The notes: generated by a model from the letters alone, not told the origin. 64,000 bases of DNA from Flavobacterium frigidimaris (GCA_900129595.1 FQWG01000007.1:124001-188000); one strand, 5' to 3'. Counted from the first letter of the stretch, positions 43,801-51,202 are shown. Numbers and translations are program-made.

Positions 43801-43910
43801 TCGGTGAGCGCCATAGCTTTAACCCCGCAGGCAATGGCCTGTGGAATGAGCTCGTCCAGCGGTATGGTACCATAGCGCAAGGAGTGAAAGGAGTGGCAGT
43901 TAAGGTACAT
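40857..43910 (-). CDS. dnaE2: DnaE-type error-prone DNA polymerase III alpha subunit
   Basis: A 1017-residue C-family polymerase, shorter than the replicative DnaE. The N-terminal PHP domain (about 1-200) shows HSFHSLRYG and MALTDINTVTG. The palm has catalytic aspartates in PDFDIDW. Family motifs RSMHSCGIIIS, YQEDVIKIALHYGGL and RRAMSGKGRSKSAL follow, and the C-terminal region is OB-like. It starts 4 bases after the Y-family polymerase gene, so the two are cotranscribed. Such DnaE/Y-polymerase pairs act in mutagenic translesion synthesis. The promoter region has a repressor-like palindrome. DnaE2 is my functional assignment; the length and partner support it. Confidence 0.9.
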   Translation of the reverse strand: MYLNCHSFHSLRYGTIPLDELIPQAIACGVKAMALTDINTVTGIYDFIKSCEDAGIKPLVGMEFRSEFQLRFIGLAKNASGLAEMNRFLTRHNFDKTALPAFAPDFTDVVVIYPLENTPDILKENEYIGIRPDQLQQLILSGWKKRQDKMVILQPVTFRTKKEYNLHRILSAIDRNILLSKLAPEDCCATSDKMISLDSLLSLYSQYPLIVDNTQKVIDSCNFSYDFTTPKNKKFYTSGRKSDMELLSSLAEQGLSWRYGKKNIQARERMQKELKVIDELEFSGYFLITADIIRFSNSQGFLHIGRGSGANSIVAYCLGITDICPLELDLYFERFLNVNRKSPPDFDIDWSWKERDIILEYIFKRYTYEHVAFCGTNVEFKYRSIFREVGKVFGLPKEELDMLAKNPMKFHQSNNIVKFVQEYGMMLEKYPNQRSMHSCGIIISEEPITNYTPLEMPPKGFPIALFDMHVAEDIGFEKFDILSQRGIGHIDESVKIIERNRGIRINIRDTTISKNEETANKYLAEGKTIGCFYIESPAMRGLLRRLKCDNYKTLVAASSIIRPGVAQSGMMKEYIFRHNHPSKFEYFHPVFEQQLGETYGIMVYQEDVIKIALHYGGLPAADGDILRRAMSGKGRSKSALQKVKDNFFACCAVKGHPVALSEEIYRQIESFAGYSFCKAHSASYAVESYQSLYLKVHFPIDFMVAVINNQGGFYRLEIYVHEARMAGAVIHNPCVNKSVFETTLYGNDVYLGFMHLMSLDSKMAQFIEADRERNGEFKSLEDFINRIPMGIESVKILIFIGAFRFTGKTKNQLLVIASLLLNNFKPENRGLMLLQEPVKEYKLPTLERSVFEDAFDEIELLSFPISCTVFDLLQTKHRGDIKVRDLVNCHKKQVRMLAYLISTKQVPTKRGNMYFGTWIDNEGAYFDTAHFPDSLAVHPFQGGGCYLLLGTVEIDYHFPTITVHKMAKMPFMPDPRYMDTNNQFKTQQLIKEDVSSTDRQPYPQEHEIDLPRHRMKF

Positions 43911-43914
43911 GTAA

Positions 43915-45096
43915 TCAGGGTTTTCGTTTTAGGATTTCATTTTTAGTATTGGGTTTAAAGGAGGCTCCGGCGCAACGCATTACAGCATCAAACCCGTATC
44001 TGGTTTTCATTTTATCCATTGCCTGATACAGGGACAACATTTCTTCGGTATCCTGAAACAGATCAATCTGATAGGTACCTCGGACCAGTCCGCTGAAGCG
44101 AACACCAATTAGCCGCAGGCGCATTCGGCGCTGGTATAGTTTATCGAAAAGTTCCTGAACAGTCTTTGTCAGGATATGATCAGCAGAGGTGTACTGTACC
44201 TTAGATTGCTTGGTCTCGGTATCAAAATTGGCGTAACGGATTTTGACTGTTACCGTCGAGGTAAGCCACTCTTCGGAGCGGAGCTGAAAAGCAAGTTTCT
44301 CAACCATCCCAAGTATGACTCTATTAAGTTTTGGAATATCTATAGTATCCTGGCTAAAGGTGTGCTCGGTTGATATCGATTTTCTTTCCGTGTAAGGCTC
44401 GACAGGATTATTATCAATACCATTGGCTTTTTTCCAAAGTTCAGAACCGTTTTTTCCGATCATTTCCTGCAGCACCTGTTGAGGCATTTCAGATAAGGTG
44501 CCAATAGTCCGTATTCCTATTCGGGACAAAAGCTGAAAAGTTTTTTCTCCCACCATTGGCATTTTTTGAATGGAAAGGGGATTTAAAAAGGAACGTACTA
44601 AATGAGGGGGAATTTCCAAATTTTGTTTTTGTTTTCCTTCCCCAGTGCCTATCTTAGAAACTGTTTTGTTAATTGATAATGCAAAAGTGAGCGGAAGTCC
44701 GGTTTCACTTATGATGGTCTGTGCAAGTTCATTGGTCCACTTGTAGCTGCCGTAGAATTTATCCATTCCTGTGATATCCAGATAGAATTCATCTATGCTT
44801 GCTTTCTCTACTACGGGGGCCTTGCCCTGAATAATTTCGGTAATGTCATGAGAAAGTTTAGAATAAAGTTCCATGTCGCCTTTCATGATTTTAGCTTGTG
44901 GGCAGAGTTTCATGGCCATGTGAATAGGCATTGCAGATCTTACTCCAAAACGTCTCGCTTCATAGGAACATGATGCCACAACACCTCTTTCTCCTCCTCC
45001 AATAATGAGCGGAATTCCAATCAACGCCTTATTATTTAGCCGTTCGCATGAAACGAAAAACGTATTCATGTCCATATGTACAATTGACCTTTCCAT
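43915..45096 (-). CDS. Y-family DNA polymerase (DinB/ImuB type)
   Basis: A 393-residue Y-family polymerase. The first metal Asp is in IVHMDMNTFFVSCE, where DMN replaces the more common DMD. The second acidic pair is in KASIDEFYLDIT. VASCSYEARRFGVRSAMP and the helix-hairpin-helix segment (MPMVGEKTFQLLSRIGIRTIG) are typical. Catalytic acids look intact, unlike many ImuB proteins, so it may be an active translesion polymerase. The C-terminus is the little-finger domain. The DnaE-type gene follows after 4 bases. Upstream lie a strong promoter at 45173-45202 and the palindrome GTTC-N7-GAAC across the expected start site, suggesting damage-inducible repression. Confidence 0.9.
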   Translation of the reverse strand: MERSIVHMDMNTFFVSCERLNNKALIGIPLIIGGGERGVVASCSYEARRFGVRSAMPIHMAMKLCPQAKIMKGDMELYSKLSHDITEIIQGKAPVVEKASIDEFYLDITGMDKFYGSYKWTNELAQTIISETGLPLTFALSINKTVSKIGTGEGKQKQNLEIPPHLVRSFLNPLSIQKMPMVGEKTFQLLSRIGIRTIGTLSEMPQQVLQEMIGKNGSELWKKANGIDNNPVEPYTERKSISTEHTFSQDTIDIPKLNRVILGMVEKLAFQLRSEEWLTSTVTVKIRYANFDTETKQSKVQYTSADHILTKTVQELFDKLYQRRMRLRLIGVRFSGLVRGTYQIDLFQDTEEMLSLYQAMDKMKTRYGFDAVMRCAGASFKPNTKNEILKRKP

Positions 45097-45158
45097 AATC
45101 TTCTCATTTTATACACGACAAAATTAGTACAGATTATAACATTATTAAATATTATTAT

Positions 45159-45173
45159 GTTCTAATTTGGAAC
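45159..45173. promoter_or_regulatory. Operator-like palindrome GTTC-N7-GAAC at the polymerase promoter
   Basis: GTTCTAATTTGGAAC is a perfect 4-bp inverted repeat with 7-bp spacing, just downstream of the -7 box and across the expected transcription start. Its arms resemble LexA boxes in other phyla (GTTC/GAAC half-sites). Confidence 0.6.
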
Positions 45174-45202
45174 AAAATTATTTGACAACTATTGTCTGAC
45201 AA
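45173..45202 (-). promoter_or_regulatory. Promoter of the Y-family polymerase / dnaE2 operon
   Basis: Minus strand: TTG (45202-45200), 19-base spacer, TAATTTTG (45180-45173). Two overlapping palindromes fill the upstream part: GACAA-CTA-TTGTC (45184-45196) and TTGTC-T-GACAA (45192-45202). A second TAATTTTG lies at 45126-45119 without a -33 partner. Confidence 0.7.
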
Positions 45203-45692
45203 TGTAATGCCCAGTAAATATTGAAAATTGACATAAAAACGGCGTATTAGAAAAAATCATTGTATTATTTTTTAATGTGTTTTTTCTTAATTAGAGCTGA
45301 TAGCGGGATGAAAAGAATGCATCTGATTTTTAAATTTTGCTAAAAAATAAACTAAAAAAAATTGATTAGACAATTCAATCCGTTATGACCTGTTCTAAAA
45401 AATTTGATATTTGGGTATAAAAAAAAGATGCTCATCTCTGAGCATCTTTAAGATAAAAATATTTTTAAGACTCCTTCATGTAATTTGTTGTTTCTTAACT
45501 ACCTAAATTAAGAAACATTACAGTCTTTAAAATATGAGAATTAATCCTTTTTAATTGAAATGTAAAAGTAAAAGTAATTGAAATAAAAAATGGCCTCTTG
45601 AAGTTATTAAAATACAAGAATAAGATCTTTCAAATCCAAGAAGCTACCTCGCTCAGGCATTTTAAGCGAGGGTCGTTTTTCAACATTAATTA
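45203..45692. other. Intergenic region between polymerase promoter and histone-like gene
   Basis: Apart from the terminator at 45424-45449 and a second short stem (CCTCGCT 45647-45653 with AGCGAGG 45665-45671) just past the histone-like stop, nothing gene-like is visible in about 490 bases. Confidence 0.5.
45424..45449 (-). terminator. Terminator of the histone H1-like gene
   Basis: A perfect 11-bp stem (45424-45434 with 45439-45449) closes on a 4-base loop. An A-run precedes it on the plus strand, giving a T-run in the minus-strand transcript. It separates the histone-like transcript from the polymerase operon. Confidence 0.8.
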
Positions 45693-45866
45693 TTATTTTG
45701 CTGATGCAACAGAGACTTTTCTAAATTCTTTGAATAGCTTTTCAAGTTCTAAACTTGATTTACGAGCTCTTGGTCCAGCAGCTTTAACTCCTTTTTCAGT
45801 AAGTGTTTCAGATTCTGTTTTGAATGTTTCAATTTCAGCGTTGATTTTTACTAATAAATCTTTCAT
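45693..45866 (-). CDS. Histone H1-like protein (Hc1 family)
   Basis: A 57-residue lysine-rich protein (MKDLLVKINAEIETFKTESE) with the core KGVKAAGPRARKSSLELEKL and the end FRKVSVASAK. This is the small histone H1/Hc1-like protein common in Flavobacteriia, presumed to bind and compact DNA. The frame ends at TAA (45695-45693). It has its own -7 box at 45893-45900 and its own terminator, so it is monocistronic. The opposite strand also has open frames here, but only this one matches a family. Confidence 0.85.
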   Translation of the reverse strand: MKDLLVKINAEIETFKTESETLTEKGVKAAGPRARKSSLELEKLFKEFRKVSVASAK

Positions 45867-45892
45867 GATATTTTATATATTAAATTATAAAG

Positions 45893-45900
45893 CAAAACTA
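45893..45900 (-). promoter_or_regulatory. -7 box of the histone H1-like gene
   Basis: Minus strand TAGTTTTG, a full TAnnTTTG match 26 bases ahead of the ATG. AAACT ... AGTTT arms (45896-45912) form a small inverted repeat around it. There is no clear -33 box. Confidence 0.5.
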
Positions 45901-46086
45901 AGAGTTTAGTTTGCTAAATAAAACTACTTTTTGTTTAAATTATTGCACCATATTAGGACTTAAACTACAACTTAATCGGACTGTCAGAAAAAAAACTTTC
46001 ACCATAATGCTAATTCTCCATAGACAATCTATAAGGGAATACAACTACAACTATAAAAAGTTTTTAGTTGACAGGCTGCGAAATTG

Positions 46087-46998
46087 TCAATTATCCTTGC
46101 CTTTTTTTCCTTCAATGTATGGCTTTATTTTATCCAGTTTTATTGGGGTGACTATTTTTTGAATAATTGGTACTTTGTCATATTTCAGGTCAAATTCATA
46201 ATCTGCATATCCTTCATGTTTATATCTTTTTATAATAATATTATCAGCGAGCATTCCCGGTTCAATACTTTTTTGCTTATCATAAACTGTTTTTAAATTT
46301 TTAATTTCAGTTTCACTTACACTATCAATCCTTTCAAATACGAGATCCCCCACATGTAAATATCCATTGGTTATTGTTGCGGTTTGCTTTTCCCGTCCAT
46401 CACTTTCTACAGCATAAACACTGTAATCATTGTAATCTTTATTAATCGCAAAACTATAAACAGTTGGATGTTCTAATAATGAGTCACTTTCGGTGGAACT
46501 CCCGCTTGTACGATAAAAAGTCAGATTAATTTGCTTTAGTGAGTCAATTGGGAGATCAACTGTTGATGAAGTAAATCCTATATTTTTTTCGTCATTAAAT
46601 ACTGGGCGCATTGTCAATGCTTTTTCTTTGTCAAAGGATATTGCAACAGGAGAAAACATAAAATTAAAATCGAATCTCACCATTCCAGTTCCCATACCTT
46701 TTACCCAGTCAGACTTTTCCGTTAAAAAATTTGATTTTCTGCCATACAAATAAAATGCTTCATTTTCAGATGAATCCCGAATCATTTCAATCGTATTGCT
46801 GTTACTGTTTTGCCACGATCCTTTACTTATTCCATTGTGCTCTACATAAGCATATGTTCCATCAGGAAGCATAAGCAGATACAAATCCTGAGATGCAACA
46901 TCTCCCTTTTGATAATAAGTTCCCTCTATGGGAGACTGCGCGCGGGCGGCGCTTGTGCATATTAATATTGCGCACAAAAAAGCATATATTTTTTTCAT
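46087..46998 (-). CDS. Secreted hypothetical protein, paralogue 2 of a tandem pair
   Basis: The 303-residue protein has a signal peptide (MKKIYAFLCAILICTSAARAQ). A beta-rich mature part follows with IEGTYYQKGDVASQDLYLLM, GISKGSWQNSNSNTIEM, YGRKSNF and PVAISFDKEKALTMRPVFND. The same blocks occur in the preceding gene, so the two are diverged tandem paralogues. The tail is basic (KPYIEGKKGKDN). No family is recognised; lipocalin-like or carbohydrate-response folds cannot be excluded. It follows its partner by 18 bases in one operon and is likely periplasmic or surface-exposed. Confidence 0.65.
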   Translation of the reverse strand: MKKIYAFLCAILICTSAARAQSPIEGTYYQKGDVASQDLYLLMLPDGTYAYVEHNGISKGSWQNSNSNTIEMIRDSSENEAFYLYGRKSNFLTEKSDWVKGMGTGMVRFDFNFMFSPVAISFDKEKALTMRPVFNDEKNIGFTSSTVDLPIDSLKQINLTFYRTSGSSTESDSLLEHPTVYSFAINKDYNDYSVYAVESDGREKQTATITNGYLHVGDLVFERIDSVSETEIKNLKTVYDKQKSIEPGMLADNIIIKRYKHEGYADYEFDLKYDKVPIIQKIVTPIKLDKIKPYIEGKKGKDN

Positions 46999-47016
46999 TG
47001 TTTTCGTACTTTTATT

Positions 47017-47922
47017 TTAACGATACGACCTTCTTTGCGACGGTTGATCACAAACACTTGTAATTACAGGATGTGCAGTATCTATATTTATTTTTCTCCA
47101 ATCTTCTTTTATTTTTGAAATTTTTTGAAAGCCCGCTTGTTTGCCATCATCTTTACTATCATATACAGTATCATTGTGCTTGTTCTCTTTACTTTTCAAG
47201 GTCTCGCTTATTTCTTGCAGACCTTTTTTATCCTCTTCTGGCAAGTCTAAAATATTTCCGCTCCTTCTAAACGTTCTGCCGCTTTCTGCCTGAAACAAGT
47301 CGCCTTTTTCATTCAAAATCATATGTACCGTTTTATAACCGGACTTTGCTTTTTTATTAAAGACAATTAAAAATTCATTGAACTGCTTTGGTAAATCAAA
47401 GGTTTGAATCTTTTTTTTATCAATCACTTGGTCTATAAAGGATGGATCGGAATAAAAATCATTGGGCTGACAAAAGAGATGTATTTGGTTTGTTTTGCGA
47501 ATATTCTTTTTAATCCGAGAAGCAAAACAATTAGCATTTTCATTAAACACTGGATAAAACTTCAATCTTTGATTAGTAGAATCATCAAAAGAAATAGCAG
47601 TAGCTCTATCTTCGCATCTTGAAAATTGAATAGAGATGCTGTCCTTTTTGATTCCGGACGATTGCCGCCCATAAACTTGAAATTCATCATCATAAAAATC
47701 TGCACGTGTTAATTCAAGGACGTTGTCGGATTTCAATTTCCATTTTCCAATGTCCATACCTCCGAAATATGAAAATACATAAACGTTATCAGAAAGAATG
47801 TACAGGTGCGTGGCAGACATTGCGTCTCCTCCAGGAAGTATATAGCTGCCAGAAATTTGGGCGCGGGATGGTAAATTTGCGACCAAAAGAAAAAAAATGA
47901 GTATTGGTAACTTTATTTTCAT
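47017..47922 (-). CDS. Secreted hypothetical protein, paralogue 1 of a tandem pair
   Basis: The 301-residue protein has a signal peptide (MKIKLPILIFFLLVANLPSRAQ). Blocks shared with its neighbour are ISGSYILPGGDAMSATHLYIL, GMDIGKWKLKSDNVLELT, YGRQSSG, ATAISFDDSTNQRLKFYPVFN and KTNQIHLF. The C-terminal 60 residues are charged and unrelated to the neighbour. No family is recognised. It is the first gene of a two-gene operon. The nearest gene to the right is a broken ClpB/TssH fragment. Confidence 0.65.
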   Translation of the reverse strand: MKIKLPILIFFLLVANLPSRAQISGSYILPGGDAMSATHLYILSDNVYVFSYFGGMDIGKWKLKSDNVLELTRADFYDDEFQVYGRQSSGIKKDSISIQFSRCEDRATAISFDDSTNQRLKFYPVFNENANCFASRIKKNIRKTNQIHLFCQPNDFYSDPSFIDQVIDKKKIQTFDLPKQFNEFLIVFNKKAKSGYKTVHMILNEKGDLFQAESGRTFRRSGNILDLPEEDKKGLQEISETLKSKENKHNDTVYDSKDDGKQAGFQKISKIKEDWRKINIDTAHPVITSVCDQPSQRRSYR

Positions 47923-48349
47923 TTTAAAAAATATTTAATTATTAAATTAGTAGGTGCCTTAATTTATGCGGCGCAATCAATCCAGACAGGTTCATATTTT
48001 TAGAGTAAATTGATTCTCCATCCCGCTCATCTTCAAATTTGATAACGTAGTTACTCTAAAGAAGATTTTTAACCTGAAATCATTATCCACCGTTTTGTCC
48101 TTATTTATGAAGCCTTCAAATTCAAAATATTTATTTGAACTTAACTTTCTATTCTCTCGGAGCTGAATCACTATTATATGTTTTATTTATCTTTAAAGCT
48201 TACCTTTTTTATCAGAATAAAATCCTTCAAGTACAATCAGTCTTTCATCCATGGATGAAGAGAACCTATTAGAATAAATACTCATTAAAGTTGAAGACCG
48301 AATAAAATGTTTTTTTTTATTCTGTAAATAATCTATAAGGGAATACATT
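47923..48349. other. Gene-free stretch between the secreted paralogues and the ClpB relic
   Basis: About 430 AT-rich bases. No gene, promoter pair or RNA was recognised. The right end may contain further decayed ClpB/TssH coding sequence. Confidence 0.4.
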
Positions 48350-48925
48350 TGATGATCTGTTTTTTAAATGCTTCATGAAGCTCTCACATAGGTACTCCCA
48401 TTCTATGAAGGAAAGTTGCATGACCGATTGGGGAAAGAAGGCGATTTCTCGAATGCCATTATCCTTTTTACATCCAATATTGGGGCAGATCATATTGTGG
48501 AGACTTTCAGTAAGGGTCAAATTCCATCCTCAACTTCCTTAATGGAAATTATGGGGAATTATTTCAGACCTGAATTTTTAGGACGTTTAACTGAGATTGT
48601 ACCTTTTACGGCTATCAGTAAGGAAAATGCACTTAAAATATTTGAAATCCATCTTAAAAAAGAATTCATGGATTTACTAAAAAACCTTAACATAACAGTT
48701 GAGATTCCAATGGAAGCCAAACTCTTTCTTGCCGAAAATGGTTATAGTGCCAAATATGGGGCAAGACCAATAAAAAGTATTATCCGAAGTCATCTAAGAA
48801 GGCCGCTGGCGAAGAAAATTATTTCCGGTGAAGTAAAAGATGGGGATAAGATGATTGTTGTTATCGAAAATGAGGAGGTGAAATGGATTAAGGAAGAAGT
48901 TGTAATAGATGCTCTTGATAATTAA
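48350..48925 (+). pseudogene. ClpB/TssH (ClpV)-like AAA+ C-terminal fragment
   Basis: From about 48392 to the stop at 48925 one frame encodes the end of a Hsp100 protein. It runs VLPFYEGKLHDRLGKEGDFS, NAIILFTSNIGAD, FRPEFLGRLTEIVPFTAISK and finally YSAKYGARPIKSIIRSHLRR. A stop (TAG at 48389) cuts the frame upstream. Similar-looking residues (FDDLFFKCFMKLSH) continue in another frame, so there is at least one frameshift as well. The first AAA+ domain and Walker motifs are absent. The GKEGDFSNAII wording resembles TssH of Bacteroidetes type VI secretion more than housekeeping ClpB. It looks like a relic. Confidence 0.75.
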
Positions 48926-49026
48926 GCAGGCTTTTTTAAACTATTTCTTATGGAAAATAGTGGTGTCTTATTTTTTAGAAATATTCTGCATTGAAAGTGT
49001 CCGGAAATAAGTAGTGTAAAAACACA

Positions 49027-49079
49027 AACATCTCTAAACCCATTGCAATTGCCTAATGAGCAATTGGTTTAGAGATGTT
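49027..49079. repeat. 14-bp inverted repeat / long hairpin
   Basis: AACATCTCTAAACC (49027-49040) pairs with GGTTTAGAGATGTT (49066-49079). An inner ATTGC/GCAAT pair extends the hairpin. The sequence just left, AAGTGTCCGGAAATAAGTAG, is reminiscent of an insertion-sequence end, but no transposase is present. Confidence 0.55.
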
Positions 49080-49082
49080 GTT

Positions 49083-49107
49083 CCGCTTTAAAGGACGCGG
49101 TTTTTTT
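49083..49107 (+). terminator. Short GC hairpin with T-run
   Basis: CCGC (49083-49086) and GCGG (49097-49100) are followed by seven T residues. It is a possible terminator for the ClpB-fragment transcript. Confidence 0.45.
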
Positions 49108-49153
49108 GCTTATGAAAGTTACAGAACAAATACTCCTTGTTAACATAGAATTT

Positions 49154-50080
49154 TTATTCTCCGATTAGTTTTAAATAGCTTTTAGGCTTATATTCAATGA
49201 TGTTTTCACTTATTAAACTCTCCACCTTAAAAGAGATCTCGGCTGGAAAACTATAAAATATTTTATCTTTTATCAATTCTTTATGGACATTTGATTTGAA
49301 ACACTGCCTGGTTCTTATTATTTCTTTAATCTTGTCTTTTAAAATTCGGTTCAGCCCCGTATTCTTAGCGGCATAGTTACGTAATAATTCTTCTTCAACA
49401 TTTTTATAACCAACCTCAAATACGATTTGATTTTCAATTTTGGTTAATAAAACATCCGGTATTCTTAAAACCGATATTTCATCAAACTCCTTTTTATTTA
49501 TTATATGGTCTTTAATCCCTGAATGAAACTTGGTAATTGTCGAAATTGAAATGAAATAAAAAATAGTGTTCTCTTTTTTATTTATGAGCTGCCTTTCTGT
49601 AAAAGCAAGCCAAACAGGCATTAATATGGAATCTTGCAGATTCTTTAAAGCTTCAAGTTCTGATATAAAGAGTGGGAAATATTTTTCTTTGGAATTATGG
49701 AATCCTATTTTATTTCTACATTTAGCATCAAAAAGAATGGTTCCCATATCCTGGATATTCACAAGAAAATCGGCTCTTTTAGATTTCATTTTGTCAATTA
49801 AAATCCCAGACCTTTCTATGCCATAGGGGCCTTGTCCGATATATAAAAATGGGATATTATTTTCTTCCAGCAATTCTTTAAATCTCAATTCTCCTATTAA
49901 TCCATCTTTCTCAGTATCTGACAAAAAATCTGTAATTTCTACTCCATTAAACTGCCCTTCAAAAGAATATTCCGAAAAATGTTTACTTGTCTTTTCTTTT
50001 TTAATTTCGTTTCTTTTTTTTGCATCCCCTTTACAAATTAATATTGAATTGTTTTCGTAATCAAAATCTATATAGCTCAT
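49154..50080 (-). CDS. PD-(D/E)XK nuclease-like protein
   Basis: A 308-residue protein without signal or membrane helices. A central segment has the PD-(D/E)XK pattern: Glu in GLIGELRFKELLEE, Asp in KSKRADFLVNIQD, then ILFDAKCRNKIGF with Asp-x-Lys. It is therefore probably a restriction-like or repair nuclease. The N-terminal 60 residues and C-terminal 120 residues are not recognised; the C-terminus is Lys/Glu/Ile-rich and may bind DNA. It stands alone between a broken ClpB fragment and the PRTRC cassette, with no methylase next to it. Confidence 0.65.
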   Translation of the reverse strand: MSYIDFDYENNSILICKGDAKKRNEIKKEKTSKHFSEYSFEGQFNGVEITDFLSDTEKDGLIGELRFKELLEENNIPFLYIGQGPYGIERSGILIDKMKSKRADFLVNIQDMGTILFDAKCRNKIGFHNSKEKYFPLFISELEALKNLQDSILMPVWLAFTERQLINKKENTIFYFISISTITKFHSGIKDHIINKKEFDEISVLRIPDVLLTKIENQIVFEVGYKNVEEELLRNYAAKNTGLNRILKDKIKEIIRTRQCFKSNVHKELIKDKIFYSFPAEISFKVESLISENIIEYKPKSYLKLIGE

Positions 50081-50283
50081 TTTTATTTTTTTTTATATAC
50101 TATTCCCTTTTTTAATTTTCTATCAATAGTATGTTTCGCAACACTCTATTCCAACTTAATGGTAATTGAAATTTTAAAGGGCATTACTTAGTAAACATAG
50201 CTACTATAATTTACATTTCAAAGATTAGACATTCGTAATCTGTAAGATTTAACATATTTTTTAATTCTGTATTTAACTGAAAA

Positions 50284-50336
50284 ATTCCCTCTTGCACTAA
50301 ACAGCCGATTAGGATATGTTTAGTGCAAGAGGGAAT
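50284..50336. repeat. Perfect 20-bp inverted repeat (hairpin)
   Basis: 50284-50303 and 50317-50336 are perfectly complementary over 20 bp, core CCCTCTTGCACTAAACA, with a 13-base loop. No T-run follows. It lies just beyond the PRTRC operon. Confidence 0.75.
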
Positions 50337-50348
50337 ACCGGACAAAAG

Positions 50349-50391
50349 CGCCCCGCAATTCCCTGACGAGAGGAAGCTGAATTGCGGGGCG
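50349..50391 (-). terminator. GC-rich hairpin ending the PRTRC operon
   Basis: CGCCCCGCAATTC (50349-50361) pairs perfectly with GAATTGCGGGGCG (50379-50391). In the minus-strand transcript it begins 8 bases after the ThiF stop and is followed by CTTTTG. It is a likely terminator for the cassette. Confidence 0.65.
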
Positions 50392-50398
50392 GCGGGTG

Positions 50399-51202
50399 TC
50401 AACCCACCGCTAGAGGTTCTGATTTGAAATTGGCAAGATTTAAAAAGAATCCTCTGTGCGAGGTCATGCCTTCACGGAACAATTTCCATAAGAGTGACGC
50501 TCCCATATTGGCAAGAGTGGAATTAATAAATAAATCCTGTTTTTCGAGTGCTTCTGCAACGGAACAACTCGGCTCATTGTTATCGCTCTGTGCTTCGAGC
50601 AATTCTTTAAATTCATCTGTCACCATTGGAAGATTGGTGACAGTCCTGTATAGATTGGAGTTGGGTTGTTTGATTTCTCCTATTGTGGACAATATCGCTT
50701 GTCCTGTATTTTGGGAATTTCCTATGTCTAGCCAATACAACGATTTGGTACGCTGAAAATTACTGCTTCCTGTACAATCCTTTAGACAAGTTGCTATGTC
50801 GAAACGTGCTGTTACGGTATCTACACAACTAATATAAATATTTGCCTTGCCCCTTTCGGGTAAGGATTTCAGATTGGAGGAACTAAACTTCTCTGTTACC
50901 GCTTTCCACGAAGTTCCAAAAAAACGGTTCAATCGGTTAATGAGCGCCACGGCTTTGGGCAGTCCTACCTCAGCATCTGCAAAAAGTTGCCGTCCTTGAT
51001 TGGCTGTGGTGACCACATCATCATCAAATAGATTGACCTGTAATCCTGCATGACCCAAAGCGATAAGGCTATGGTTCATTCTAGCTAGTTCTGTGAGCAT
51101 CCTACTTCCCGTCCCTCCTGCTCCAATAAGATTTACCATTATTGGATTGGCTGGATTTATCAGGTAATTATCTGTGTAATGCATGGCTTTTTGTGAGTTC
51201 AT
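50399..51202 (-). CDS. PRTRC system ThiF-family protein
   Basis: A 267-residue E1/ThiF-like adenylation-fold protein. The nucleotide-binding loop is MVNLIGAGGTGSRMLTELAR, the acidic strand is VNLFDDDVVTTANQGRQLF, and YISCVDTVTARFDIA follows. A C-terminal Cys lies in NEPSCSVAEALEKQD. This is the ThiF-related member that gives the PRTRC cassette its name; its biochemical role is unknown. Its ATG overlaps the stop of the B gene by the sequence ATGA, so the two are translationally coupled. It is the last gene of the operon, followed by two strong hairpins. Confidence 0.9.
   Translation of the reverse strand: MNSQKAMHYTDNYLINPANPIMVNLIGAGGTGSRMLTELARMNHSLIALGHAGLQVNLFDDDVVTTANQGRQLFADAEVGLPKAVALINRLNRFFGTSWKAVTEKFSSSNLKSLPERGKANIYISCVDTVTARFDIATCLKDCTGSSNFQRTKSLYWLDIGNSQNTGQAILSTIGEIKQPNSNLYRTVTNLPMVTDEFKELLEAQSDNNEPSCSVAEALEKQDLFINSTLANMGASLLWKLFREGMTSHRGFFLNLANFKSEPLAVG

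Noticed and set aside
45598-45909. Plus-strand open frame of 103 codons over the histone H1-like gene
   Set aside because: It is antisense to a recognisable histone-like gene with its own promoter box and terminator.
49000-49110. Complete insertion sequence
   Set aside because: One terminus-like sequence and a hairpin are visible, but there is no transposase frame and no matching second end.
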